Source: Strigamia acuminata
Taxonomy: Eukaryota > Arthropoda > Chilopoda > Geophilomorpha > Linotaeniidae
Length of the DNA: 64,000 nucleotides
Assembly (NCBI GenBank): GCA_949358305.1
Contig: OX442315.1
Coordinates: forward strand, 21,168,427 to 21,232,426
Direction of reading: 5' to 3'
Shown one piece after another: positions 48,001-62,600 of the stretch. Every line of letters begins with the position of its first letter. The first letter of the stretch is position 1. A model generated the notes under the pieces. That model was not told the DNA's origin and made no database searches. It saw only the letters and a program-made list of their open reading frames with translations. The position numbers and the translations under genes are program-made.

Positions 48001-48339
48001 AGTAGACAATTTAACAATTGCTGAAAACATTCAATTGGTGCAGTTTATCGAAGAAGAAATTGTAAGCATTGCTAAAGCAAACGATTTTGATGCAATTCTT
48101 ACCACAAACACAAGTCCTTTGACTCAGGTATGAGCCCAATTTTATGATACTTGCTTTGAAATATGTTTTAATCACATAATTAAAATTAATTCTTCCAGGC
48201 TATTTGTGGTAAACTGCTCAACTACGAAATCTTAAAATCGGTCCAAGCAAACCAATATCGAGATAAAAATGGGTTTTCTGCATTTGCGTCAGCACCTGAT
48301 GATTATTGTATCCAAGTAGCGGTTAAATACATAAAATAA
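45082..48339 (+). pseudogene. Ebony copy 2, disrupted by an 8-bp deletion
   Basis: Same exon plan as copy 1: 45082-46428, 46489-47356, 47906-48127, 48199-48339. It is highly similar along its length, with YTSGSTGVPKGVAL, FIDSVPEIFGSLLQG, FFDIGGNSLN and TTNTSPLTQ intact. At about 46569 copy 1 has a doubled GTGCTGTG and copy 2 has only one, so 8 bp are missing. The frame of exon 2 then runs into TAA at 46612-46614, leaving about 490 residues: most of the adenylation domain, without carrier or amine-selecting domain. Downstream the shifted frame remains fully open and conserved, so the lesion is recent, polymorphic or a sequence error. Fly Ebony aligns without a gap to copy 1 here, so copy 1 is the ancestral state. 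If the deletion is an error, this is a second working ebony. Confidence 0.7.
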
Positions 48340-48559
48340 CGAGTTTGCTTTAAACTACTGTATACAGTATATGTATTTGTAATCCGTAATACAGAGGATT
48401 TTCATCTCCGAGTAAATAAAAAAAAAGTAAAATTTAAATATTACGGTATGTCCATTACATATTATCTCAAAATGTAGATACCGGTAATTAATTCAATTAC
48501 GTACCGTATAACGTATAACCAATTAAAATCCAGACACAAAATTCCGAATCAAACAAACC
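48340..48559. other. 3' flank of ebony copy 2
   Basis: Homologous to the 3' flank of copy 1 (shared acgagtttgctttaaa, gataccggtaat, accaattaaaat). It marks the end of the duplicated unit. No exon seen. Confidence 0.55.
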
Positions 48560-49093
48560 AGGACAGATAAATTACCAAGCCGCAAGATGCCACCATTTCA
48601 GTGGTAAAATTGATCGACAAGTGCTACTTCAACAATCCGAAACAAACGCAGAATCAAAAATCGAAGATGCCAAACCGAATGATCAACATCTACTAAGCGT
48701 TTTAAGAATTTTCTAGTATTTTAGCAACATTTCAAACTTCCTATAAACAATTTGATTGCCAGGCAATATCATAGACGAAAGCAAAGATTTTATTGAACTG
48801 CTGTCGAATTTATGGCAATCTTATTTGACATTGGCTATTCATTATGAAAAATGCGTTTGGCCTTAACACAAGTCGTTTGACTCAGGTATGAACACAGTTT
48901 ATTAATATTCCTTACAAATATTGTAAGACATAATTAAAATGATTTCTTCCAGGATGTTTGTTGCAAACTGCTCATCTACGAAATCTTGAAATCGGTCCGA
49001 GCAAACCAATATCGAAATAAAAATGGGTTTTCTGCCTTTGCATCAGCACCTGATAATTATTGCATCCAAGTAGCAGTCAAATATGGAAAATAA
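48560..49093 (+). pseudogene. Decayed 3' fragment of a further ebony copy
   Basis: Three blocks match ebony in order: part of exon 2 (aagatgccacc..., aaaattgatcgacaa) at about 48588-48690; pieces of the end of exon 2 and exon 3 (aatttatggcaatctt; cacaagtcgtttgactcag|gta) at about 48780-48886; and a complete last exon at 48953-49093, preceded by a good acceptor. The last exon is the same 141 nt as in the intact gene and still open, ending KYGK-stop. The earlier blocks are heavily deleted. It is a pseudogene, though its last exon could in principle be used by copy 2 transcripts. Confidence 0.75.
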
Positions 49094-49453
49094 GTTGTTT
49101 GCTTTAAATAAATATCGTTACAATATGTAATACAAGTTTCTTTTTCACCTTTGCACAGCCCAATGACAAGAGCAGAATTCAAAATTATCTCCATAATGAT
49201 AAATAAGCCAGAAATCGTTGTGAGCTTACGGCACAACTGACATGTCTATTTACAATGCTTAACAACCATTTACACAAAATCAGATAATTAAATATCATTT
49301 TAAAGAAACTCGAAAAAGAAATAAAATGGAAAAAAAAAATCCATCTTCTAACTTTGTCAGTAAGTAAGAAAAATATTTCATCCCTTCACAAAATAACTTC
49401 TCCAATCTGCACCCAGTCTAACCTTTATATCAAATGAGGTTAAAAGAATAAAA
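49094..49453. other. Spacer between ebony array and NELFA
   Basis: AT-rich, no supported exon. It should contain the NELFA 3' UTR on the minus strand. Confidence 0.5.
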
Positions 49454-51667
49454 TTAAGATGTTTCCTCTACTTTACGATATTTCTTGATTCGTTTCCACT
49501 CTCCACTGTTATAGTTCATTTGAAAATGTGTCTCAACAAGCATCGAAACTGAATTCCCATCAGTTTGTTGCATTGTTTCTCTATCTTCGTTCAATTTGAT
49601 GGTTACTACATTACCTAAATGAGGACAAGGATTTTCTAAAAAAAAACAAAATAAATGTTTAAAATAAATCTTTCAAACATCGAAACGAATAAAATTACCT
49701 CTGGAGCCTGCCATAAATCCAAGAATGAGAGCCTTTTCTGGTCGGGTAACCTTGTTAGAAGTACGAAACATTTCCTGAGCTTCCTGGATTTGTTCTTTCT
49801 GTTTATAAAAAAAAATAAATTAAAACATAAAATATTTTTTTTTGTTTATAAATCAAATGTCGTAATTACTGTGAGAGATAATCCTTTTTTCGGTGTCTGT
49901 TGCGGCTGAACCTGCGCCACAGTAATCGCTTGAGATGGTTGAACTTGCACTTGCTGCACTTGAACCGATTGTGCAGGCTGTTGCGTTGCACTAGCTTGCA
50001 CAGTTTGTTGTTGTTGTTGCTGCGGTTGCGATTGTTGCGTCTGTCCAGGCTGTTGGGTGACAACAATTGCTGTTGCAGTTACTGTTGGAATATTTATAGG
50101 TGTAGTAACCATTTGAGTTCGAACTTGTGTCTGTTGTAGAGTTTGTTGCAAGTTCTCTCTGGTCTGCTGCAACACTGAAGATGTTGATGTTGTTGCTACA
50201 CAAAAAAAAAATTAGTTTTCGTTTTTAAAAAAACCTAGGTAAAATAAAACTGACTAGAAGGTGCGACTGTCGTTGATCCGGGAATAGAAATATGATTCGT
50301 AGATGAGGATGATGGCACATATGTTGGTCCGCTTGCAGGTGCTTGGGGAGTATTTGGCGTTACCAGCTGCGTAGAAAGCCCCGTAGATACCAATCCAATA
50401 GCATAATCGGGTGTCGCCATCGCAGTCGGTGTTCCTGTTTGGCTCGTTTCTTTTTCCTTCTTTTGCTGCTCCACCACTTCCATTTCCGCCTGCTTCTTTC
50501 TTCGTTTTGCTTCTCGTCCGTACCCCATTGGTTGTTCATTAATATCTAACAACTTTATACCAATTTGATGTCATTAAACAAAAAATTAATAAATTACATT
50601 TTTTTTTTAATTTGTAATTTTCAAACCTTAATTCCGCCATCTTTTTTGCCTGCCGGTGTTCTTGTCGGAGGTCTAATCAGTGACGAAGGAGTGGAACCCA
50701 AACGACTGAGTCCCGTTGGTGGTGAACGAAATCCTGCCATAGGTGACCGACTCGGTAAACCTTTCAGTGGCGCTAGAAAATAATTTTTAATTTTTAATTC
50801 AGTGCATAAATTTTTTAAAAAATAAATAAATTTACTCGTGTCATCCATTTTCTTGATTAATCCACGCGACCGAATTGGCACAGAAATTGATACATTCCTT
50901 TTCGAATTATTCAAAACGTCGTTGGCTGCAAGAATATAAGATTTAGTATATTTAGTAAATCAGTTTAACAAATCTTACATTTCTGAAGCAATTCCGCTCT
51001 CAAAGCAGCGGATTTCGGCTTTCTCTTCAAAGTGAAATGTTTCACAGGTTGCGCCTGATGACCGATCAGCGCATTTAGCGAATTCTTATTGAGATAAAGA
51101 CATTCCATTGGAAGCATTGCCAGATCACTACTTTTTCGCACTGCAATTTAAAAAAAAAATTAATACCGAATTAATTGATTTTACTTTACTCACGTGCAAA
51201 ACGTACCAATTTTTTTCAAGTCTGAGACCAAATCAGTGAATATCTTTGAATTTTCCTCCACTTCCAGATTAAGGGTCCCTGTAGCCGGATATGTTTTGAG
51301 AATTTCGGCCAACATCGATACCCACTGATCTCCGTCGGCCAAAGCGATTTCCAGAATCTCCTCCAACTCCACACGCCACTGTGAGGTGAATTACAAACGT
51401 ATTAAACAGCTGACAATCACTAGCATTGTAAAATCAACAAAATGTTTAGTTGTTTACCTCTTCGACATTGCGCCGCGGGATGTGTAGAAAGGCAAGTAAT
51501 AATTTAAGCTTAACCTGCACTTGTAAATCGATAAAGCACTCTTTAACGTTCCTTAGAACGTCCTGGTTCAATTGCGAACAAATTGAACCGCCAGACCACA
51601 AATCGTTACTTGTTCCAAGCTTATTATGAAGCCAAAGCGATGTATCACTGTCCCGGACCAACGCCAT
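49454..51667 (-). CDS. NELFA: NELF-A, negative elongation factor subunit
   Basis: Nine exons (51458-51667, 51207-51378, 50979-51140, 50836-50925, 50627-50772, 50255-50552, 49870-50195, 49699-49798, 49454-49635) encode about 561 residues. It opens MALVRDSDTSLWLHNKLG, the NELF-A N-terminal domain that pairs with NELF-C. Then come QPVKHFTLKRKPKSAALRAE, KKMDDTTPLKGLP, AKRRKKQAE and ATPDYAIGLVST. The end has KVTRPEKALILGFMAGSREN. The start Met is set by homology; the frame continues upstream without another ATG. NELF-A clamps Pol II and helps hold promoter-proximal pausing. The 300-nt exon at 49870-50195 encodes a Gln/Val-rich disordered stretch in the tentacle region. NMNAT lies head to head. Confidence 0.96.
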
Positions 51668-52057
51668 ATTGAAAGGTTCGTTCCGGGCTTCCACTAAGTG
51701 GCGCAATGTTTTTATTGTCAAATTTTTAGAAGGATGCAAATTTTAAATGTAAATTAATTTATTTGTGGAAAGTTAAATAAATTTATACATAAATTAATAT
51801 ATACAATTCAATAATTTTAAATATATGAAAATGTTTTGCTATAATTTCGTTTCAACCGCTGCACACGGTTTGCAATGGCGCTGGCGCTAAGTTTACTTCA
51901 GTGATAAAACACATGGGCCGTGTTTCGCTTTATTGCGATTCCAAATGGAATCACGTCTATTTCGTGCGTTGAATCCAATGATGTAGTATCAAAATTCGGC
52001 GAATTTCTCATCTTTTTTATGAGTTGTTAACAAAATCAAATTGTCGTTTACTTTTTC
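51668..52057. promoter_or_regulatory. Divergent promoter, NELFA / NMNAT
   Basis: 390 bp separate the two head-to-head start codons. The middle is AT-rich. The stretch at 51860-51890 (gcaatggcgctggcgcta) is the only GC-rich island. No TATA box is assigned. Confidence 0.5.
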
Positions 52058-53556
<1,499 letters not shown>

Positions 53557-53643
53557 TAATAATGCTTACATATACGAGTATTATTCAATAAATAAACACC
53601 ACGTAGCAAACTGTTAGAGCAAACACTGTTCTAAGCTTTCAAA

Positions 53644-56600
53644 ATGAATACCGATCAAGTGAAACACGATTTATACGATTGGAATTTATACTCGCAAAAA
53701 TGTCCAGGTTTGGAATACGATATATTTATTAGTAGCTTTGATAGCCTTTTTTAAATGAACAAAACATGTAAAAAGAAAAGTATTTTGCAGATTGTGAAAA
53801 AATAAAGTGTGCTATCGGTGGTATTGATGTTATACTAGATCCCCATATTTTACAAGATTTAATTTTGCACTGTGCTGAGCATTCCTTGGATCACGATGAC
53901 AAAAAGAGAGCTGAAAAATATATTGATTTATGTTTCGATAGCTTACCACAAAATATATTGTATCGTGGCAGAGCGAATATAGTTGGCGCCAAATTATACA
54001 TCTCCGCTAAATACCAAATGCTAGTAAGATATATCATCAAACAAGCAATCTGGTTAATCCCTGATACGTATTTTAAAAACATTAATTTTTCAATAGGACT
54101 TTGAAACAGCTATGACGTACTTCAGCAATAATCTTCTTTTGAGCCAAGACTCGAATCTGTTAACTTTTTATATTTATTTACTATTTAATAATTCTTTTTC
54201 ACTGTTTTTTATCAATAAAAATAATCGATTCTGTGTTTAGTTCAAGAGACGAAGTGTTATTTCTGGTTGATGCAACTTGTAAAGCATTTTGGGAAGTTGG
54301 TCGAATTTTTATGGTACCTGGGAACCAAAAGTACCTTCATGCAACTCAAATGGAGTGTTTTAAAATGGCGTTAAAATGGAATATTTTGGACTCGAAATGG
54401 AAAATTCTGTGGGCTTTGTAAGCCAAGCTAACGTTTAATTGCTTAATAAATTGTTTCCAGTGAATTTTAAATTTAAAGGGAGCTTCTCCAAAGTTATTTG
54501 GATGATGACATTCATGACATAGATGATTTATGGCAAATGCAAAATGTATGGGATCAACTTGAATCGTTGCCAGTTAAAAATCTGCGTCCAATTCTATGGA
54601 AGTTGGTAAGTAATGTGTTGATCGACTGAATATCACTTTTTATGCTTTTTTTCTGTTTGTACAGTGCCAAATGAATATGGAAGGTAAACTTATTGCTGCT
54701 AAATATCTTATTAATCCAGTGTGGAATGTATTTTTTAAAATTTGGAACTCCAAAAAGTATGAGATTCAGGAAGATGATTTTACTGAATTGCGTAATGTGG
54801 TATTTTCATTAGATTTCGGTGAAAAACTCGTGTCGAAAGAAATAAGGTACGTACGAAACACATTAAATCAGAGTAATCTCATTGTAACTTTTGGTACTAA
54901 AAATGTATTAGCTATGAAATGTTGAAGGAATTTTTTTATTTATGCCTGAACACGAGCAAATTTGACGTTGCTAAAAAATGTCTGCAAACCATAGTCAAGC
55001 TTCAGGTTGGATATAAAATTGCTGAAAAATAATCTATTCTTAAATTCTCTCTATTTTTTTTAGATTGATGGAGATGTTTTAGAAAAGAATTTTTTAAAAC
55101 TGATCTTTAAAGAGTCAATAGTCAAAAATAATTCCGCTAACTACATGGATTTAGCTAAAAAGAAGCACACTGTAATAATAATATTAATAATAATAATAAT
55201 TAAATAATAATTGTATTGTTTACAAACATCTACAGCAAATGATTGCAATAGCCAAGTGCTACAGGAACTTAGAAAAGCAAATTGAATTGGGATCACCATC
55301 TATTATACAACAAGGATGTATTTTGTTGTGGAATTTATGTTTGAAATTTTTAGATAGGATGACAAGAATTCAAATTTATCCAAGTTTTCTACTTATTCAA
55401 ACTGGACTTGACCAAATCAAGAGGTTGTAATTTTTCTTTTTTAAATACAGTTAATTACTTTTTCGTTTAAATTTTCCATATAGCAACTGCACTACAGTGC
55501 TTTGCCAATTGCATGTCGAATTACACAAATGTGAATTAATCAGAGGAGATTACGCAACCGCAGAAAAAAACCTAGATACGGTAAGTTTGTTTAGCCAGTG
55601 ATCGTTTTCTATATAACTAAATAAGTACATATATTTGTAAAGGCAATCTTCATGGATACAAACGATGATTACCAAGATTTATTACAAATCAGAAAAGTGC
55701 ACTGTTCAATTGCCACGAATAAGACCGAAATGATTCAGTTTACTTCTGAACAGCAAATAATATATAATCTCTATGAAGTATGTGAAGATATGTCATGAAT
55801 TTTTTTAATTAGATTTTCTTAAAATTTAATTTCACTGCAGCTTATGATTGTTAAACCAAAAGATGTGACTATTTGTAGGGGTATTTTGACCCATGCAGCA
55901 ACTGCTTTAAGTGACGAAATATTTCCGAAACTTGTGTATATAGAACAGTGGCCATGGGGTAAGCTCAAATTCATATAGCCTATATGTAAATGACTACAGT
56001 ATAAGCGTAGTGGCCCGAGCTAATCTGATGAATAGGAGTCCCTGTCAATTTTTTAAGTTAATTTACAGGTGAGAATTTAGGTTAAAAACCTGTATATGGT
56101 TTGAAAAATATTAAGGATTAGTTCTCTTAGTTTCATTAAGTTTACATGAATAGGCCTACTGGATGCAGAATTAGTTGTTTTACGGAAATTTTAAGTTGTT
56201 TTCATTTATGGACGTCTGCTTTATCAAGGAAAATTCCTTCGGAAAAAGAACGGCATTATTTTTTACAGTGTAGAAATGGTAGCTCAGACCACTATTTAGT
56301 CATTTAGTTTTAGTAATAATTTTTTTTCCTAACATACATTTTTATTTAATAGATGTAGTAAATTCGAAGAAATGGGAAGAACAGATAAATAACGGTTACG
56401 AAGAAATGAAAGAGCGGTTGGAAAGCCTAACCGAAGAAGAAGACAGAATGCATTTTTTATTATGGGCTCGAATCACGCGGTTTGCTGTAGAGTACGAACA
56501 GTGGGACATTGTCAGAGTAGCTGCAAAATGTTGTTTAGCTACCGATACTGCATCAAAATACTTCGGTGCAAAGCTGCTTGAGTCAGATGAAACACTTCCT

Positions 56601-59600
56601 CTACCGGGAAATGACCTAAGAGTTACCGCATTAATTAGTATATTTTTGATACAGGTATAATTCTTTATAACTGTTATATGCGAATATGAATTATTTTTAT
56701 TGTACGAACCACCAGGCGTTAATATTTAAACTCGACGAAGTACAAATTACATTTTTGGACAAGAATGAAGAGATCAGGGAAGCACTTTATGGTTACTACG
56801 AACCAAATTCTTCAAAGTTGCAATCTGCTGTTTCGTAAGCTAAAATAAATTCAACAATAGTGTAATTTCAATCAATCTAATTTTTGTGAATAGTTATGAT
56901 GTTATTCAAAAATCAAGTACAGTTGCAGTGAACGCAGAATACGCGGCTCAAATTGGGCTTCACATTAATGAACCTTGGTTGGTCATTTATACTATAAGAC
57001 AGTTTTGGAATATCATTTATAAATTGGAAAATCATGAAAACTTTTCCGAGTTAACTGAAATAGTAACGTTCTTTCAAAAACTATTGCTGATGTATGGACC
57101 TCAAGGGTATTGTGTATATATTTTTGTTCGTTGGCAAAACGATTAAAACGTTTATTTTTCAGAGATTTGCAATTGCTATTGTGCTACACAAATTGCTTAT
57201 TAAAATCAACAATTCCTGGTATAATCAAAGTTACTTTACCCAGCAATAACAATGACATTAGGGTTGAAATCCAAATGGTGTCGAAATCTGTTGAATCATG
57301 GGCCATAGAGGCTTTAGTGGTTTGGACGAAGTTAACCTCTACTTTTATTTATTTATTTATTTATTTATATTTTAATTCAGACTTGTGAAGCGTGTTTGCG
57401 CATAATTTGCAACAATTTTCAAGACATAGACAAAACTAATTGTTGGATTAATCTGAATTTTGTAGTTAATTGCTGGCTACGATTAAGTCAAGTGTTGGGC
57501 GTACCTTTAAATAACACGGTTTATCAAAACCTACCGGTTACTATAAAAAATACAACTTGCTTTCTAACAAATACAATTCAATCAATAATTGTTCAATAGA
57601 CCAACGACAAAACGATGTTTCTCTTTTTAATCCACGTGGAACGACTTGCAATCATCAATTATGTTGATTACCGCATCGATATTGAAGATTCAACCAACGA
57701 AATTGAGAATGCGAGCCCGATCGTCTTCTCCTTGTCTTATGTCAATTGGAAATAAATAATAAATGAATGTTTTCGTTTGATATTTTTTATCTTCAGGTGG
57801 TGAATTCGGCTAAAGAGTTTAATTGGGTCGACAAGAAAATAGAGTTTTCCAATTGGGCAAACCTGGCACAAATGGCTTATTACGAAATGTCCGATTTATT
57901 GTTCCAAACGTGTTACGAAAAAGTCGTTCAACTTGAAGCTGAATTAGATCCTGAGTAAGTTTTTCTCTTCTCTTAAAACGTGCATTAAGTAAAAGTTATA
58001 ATCCCCTTTTTATTACCTTAGATGCAGTGAGATTTATACTAAAGTTTGTTTATTAATGTGCATGAAAACTGATCTTTTGACAAGTAGATCAAGTGTAAAA
58101 CCAAACGTGGAAGCTCTTGATGTTCTCACGCAATGTGCAAAGTAACATCTCTTCTGTTATTTTAGTTCTTTCTTCATTGAATTCCTATTTGATTTCTTTA
58201 TTTTTGATATTTTGAAATTAGAAAATTCTCTTCTAAAAATGATGATAATATGTTTGAAATAATCATCCAGTTCGCTTGGCAACAGTATTTTCCAATTATT
58301 ACTGACATTTCTATGCGACAATGCTGCAAGACACAATTAACAGAAATTGTGATGATTTGCCTCGATTATTTGAAGGAAAAACAAGTACTTCACTGTCAAG
58401 GAAATCATATTTTATTTAAATTTTTAATATTTCATTGTGTTTTTTTTAGAAAATGAAGAATGCAAGAATGTTAGAAAAACTTGCTGCCAACCTACTGGAA
58501 TTGATCTGTTACTTAGTTAACACTTTGATTCAAATTCTGATAATAGACAATGTAAGTGCTGTTTAAACCCCTCCGATGTAACATCATCAGTATCTGAGGC
58601 CCCTAGGCCTAACCATCTTGAAGGGGGCTTGGTTTACAAAAAAATGCACTCTCTTTGTGTGCAAAACTGTTTTGAGTGAAAAAGTATTTACTATTTATGT
58701 ATTGTATATTTCAGAAAGATATTGAAGCTACTAGGTCTCTATTATTAAAATTTACTCCAATGATGACAACATTAAACTACAATTCCGAGTAAGCTCTTCC
58801 TTCAAATATGTTGTTTAAAAATTTTGTTTAGTCCAATAGTAAATAACGTTTCGAGTGAGCTTTGTGTACAGTATTAATTCATACCATCTTAAAACCAGTA
58901 TAGTGAAGCACTTACAATTCCACTGCCAAATATTGGAAGCAAATTCTAACCAAACGATTAATAAGGTATATATTTTACTAATCCCCCCCTACATATTTGA
59001 GTAAAACAAACCTCATTAAATACTTATTTGCATTAGCATTTTACGCAATACTCGAGTCAGAAATGGGTGGATTTTGCTTGCAACAGCATCGATCCAAAAG
59101 TAAAATTACAGGCGTTCGGCAACGCGATTGACCAGTTGGAAAGAAATATTTTAGAAGAAACTCGTGTCATGTTAATGCATTCGGAATTCTTATTGGATAC
59201 TCAGTATCCTGAAACATCGAATTCCCAAGTTGTGGCAATACTTGCATACCAGACGGCTCTGTCTTCAAGTCTTACAACTGAACTCGACTATTCCGAAAAT
59301 CCAATTGATCCACAAATTTGCATACTCTGTAGTTTGTGCTTCATGTTCAACTTCTACAGCAGAGGATCCACCGACTACGTTTCTTTGCTCATAGAAGCTT
59401 GTAATGCTATTCTGAATATATGGAAAAAAATTCTAGGTAAACCGGAGAACGTAGGAACTCGAAATGTGTTTGAAAACTTCGAGCAATGGGTATCTTTAGA
59501 AATTTCTGAAGAATTACTTGTAAATTTAGAAAATCCAGCCCTGCAAAAAGTAAGTTACTTCCCAAAAACCTTCTAAACATTAAAAACAAAATTAATTAGT

Positions 59601-62600
59601 TGAAGAAGACTATTGTGAAATGTCTCCTGCATCTATATGATGAATTAGATTGGCTAGGTTACTACCAGTTTCTTTTCCCAGTTCTTGCACTAATCAAAGT
59701 TATATTCTACAACACCAATTCAATAGAGGAAGTTTTCCTAATTAACGTAAGGTGTGTATATGTAAAAGTTGCAGTTATTTATTGGGAGATATCTTAATTT
59801 TGATCTTTTAAGAGTTCTAATTGTTTGCTTAAAACTAAACCTACGCGAAAAAGCTAACGAATTACATTCGTTTATTTTCCAATCTCTTCTTTCCAAAGGA
59901 AATGCATTACGGTAAGTAAATGACACAATTTAGAAAAATCTCTCCATTTTTAAATAGAAAAATTATTAAAATATCTATATTTCAGGTCGGTTCCTAGTTT
60001 CTCCGCGGATACAGACAACTCACTTATCATAGATAACATCGAGATGGAGATTGAAACAGCAAACCAACTTCTAACTCTGGTAAAATGTACCGTAATTTTT
60101 TTTATTATTGTATTTCATGACGAATTAAACTAAACTTCGCGCAGGGTTACATTGGATTGGTGGATTTTCTAATTGAAAAATTGTTTAAATACGAAGAGGT
60201 ATCAAAACGAGTACAAATAACTATAACAAATGACTATTGCAATATTTCAGGTGAAAGAAAACAAGAATTTAATGACGAAAACTACACTGCTCTTGTCGAA
60301 ACTAAAAATACTATTGCAGGATTTTGAAGAAGCAAAAAAATTATTAATCAGTTTCCAAGTATAAAATCCTTTTTTTTTTTTTTTTAAAAAAAAGTCTTTT
60401 TTAAAATATATATTTTTAAATAATAGAGTAATGTGGACAATGATTCTGACTTTCTAAAACTAAGTCTTTTACATTTTGATATTATTTTATTGATGAAAAA
60501 TGAAGATTGGGCGCGTGAAGTGAGTGCAAATTTAAAAAAAAAAAAAAAAAAAAAAACATATCAAATTCAATTGCATTTCATTCCAAAGGCAGAATTTGTT
60601 TTGCAAGAAGCTACTATCATATTTCAAACCCTCGGTACTAAATATCCAGCACCAGCTGATAACTACAACCATTCGCAACTGGAATTACAATTAAAGTTCA
60701 AATGAACTCAGATTTCTTTTTTAAAATTATAAGATTTTCTTATTATTATTTTTTTTATTATTAAGATTAATAGAACTGCACCTAATGTTCGACATCAACA
60801 ACGAATGTACTTCCACAATCGAGTGTGTGCTCAATTCAGGCTTAGACTACCTCGAAAAGAAATGGTTCAAAAACGCTTTGGAAATATTTACTAAGGTGAT
60901 AACATTAATCCTCGATAGTCCTGGAATGAAATCTTCAGGATATGGACACCCACTTTGCGACAAGGTGTGAACAATTACTTTATACTTTTAATAAAGAAAT
61001 AACACTTAAATTTTTCCCAGGTAATAACGATTGTCCGCCAAGCAATAGCTACCATTGATGAACAGTTAATTGAACTAAATTCATCAATTCTTTTGCTCGA
61101 GGTATACAGTACAATACCACTGTGAAAATCTTAATTTCCACGTTGTTACTTTCAAGCCACCGATAAAGATATTAGACAAGGAAACAATTCAACTGAAGTT
61201 TCTCCTCGCACAGTTTATCACACTGTCCGCTAAATACAGAATAGAGGATATTGAAAACATTCCCAAACGTTGCAAAGCCCAGCAGTTGGTTCGTATTCTA
61301 TAAGAACTTGTTAATGGTGGTTAAATGTATTTCCTTCCCTGCAGGTGATCGATAATTACATAGCTTCACTTTCGCCTTGGAATTGGGAATTGAATAATAA
61401 TGATTATTTACTTATTCTCGAAGAAGTTTTAACATCAATTACTGACTTAGAGAAGCAAATTGAAAATAATTCCATTGAAGAAATCCAGGTTTCATAAATG
61501 CAATTACTCGTGTTCTGTGAACTAACTATAATCCATTACAGAGTTTACATTTAACGGGATCTAGTTTACTGCTTTCAGCTAAATATCTAGCTGCTATAAA
61601 TTATTGCAGCTTTCATAAATCTGATGATCAGCAATCAAATGAGGATCGTCACAAGTTGAGACGCATTCCTCCCTCACTTTCACTTGAGGTGCTAGCGAGG
61701 AATGAACATTTAATTTGTTTCCACAAAATTTAAAATTATTTTGGCCAGCAGGTCGAACAAGTAAAAAGCGCGTATACGAATCTGAAGGTTCAAGCTGGCT
61801 CATACTTTTTGAGGGCTTTAAGCAAAGCCAGCCAAACGTACCCGGTAAACGAAATTTTAATTACAAATTATTATTTTTTTTTAAATTTTAATTTTGAATA
61901 GGAGATTGCAGCAGAAGCTGCGATAGGAGCAATTGAATCCTGCCATGTAGAAGAGCCTCTATCAGCATTTCAATTTTTGCTCCAGTATCAAGTAATTAAA
62001 TACATTTCATCTTCTATTTAAAGTTATATGATTTTTGTTTGGCAATTCCCCTTTTCCTAGGCGTTTGAAATAATGACTGTAGTAAAAAATACGTTGCTGC
62101 AAGAGTTCCCCAAACCCTCCACTTCAACGCTGGCTTCACTTTTACACCAACAAAACTACCTGACTAAAAACCAATTGCAAGACAGTCCTTTGTATACAAG
62201 TTCGGATAAACTACTCAGCAAGTTTGAAGTACTTGAAATGCAAAATTGTATTACCAATTGATACGACTATTATTATTTATTTTGAAATAAATGCTTTCTA
62301 GGTTTCGAAGTTTCTGAAAACTCCAGGAGTAGGCTATTTTAAACCAATGGCACCACTACCAACCAATCTAAAAGTAGTAATCGTACTACAACATACAAAG
62401 AACAGGTTTCTAAACATTTAAAAATACGTCAGATTGAGATTTAAATTTGAAATATAAACAAATCGTTGCTTTCAGAGATGCTTTATATGGCGGGATTTAC
62501 AGCTCCAAAGGTAAGTATCGTGAGTATAAGACATCCTTTGTTCAATATTAATTCAATTACTCGTTAGATGCAACAATTGCTAAAACTACCTGCTTAGCAT

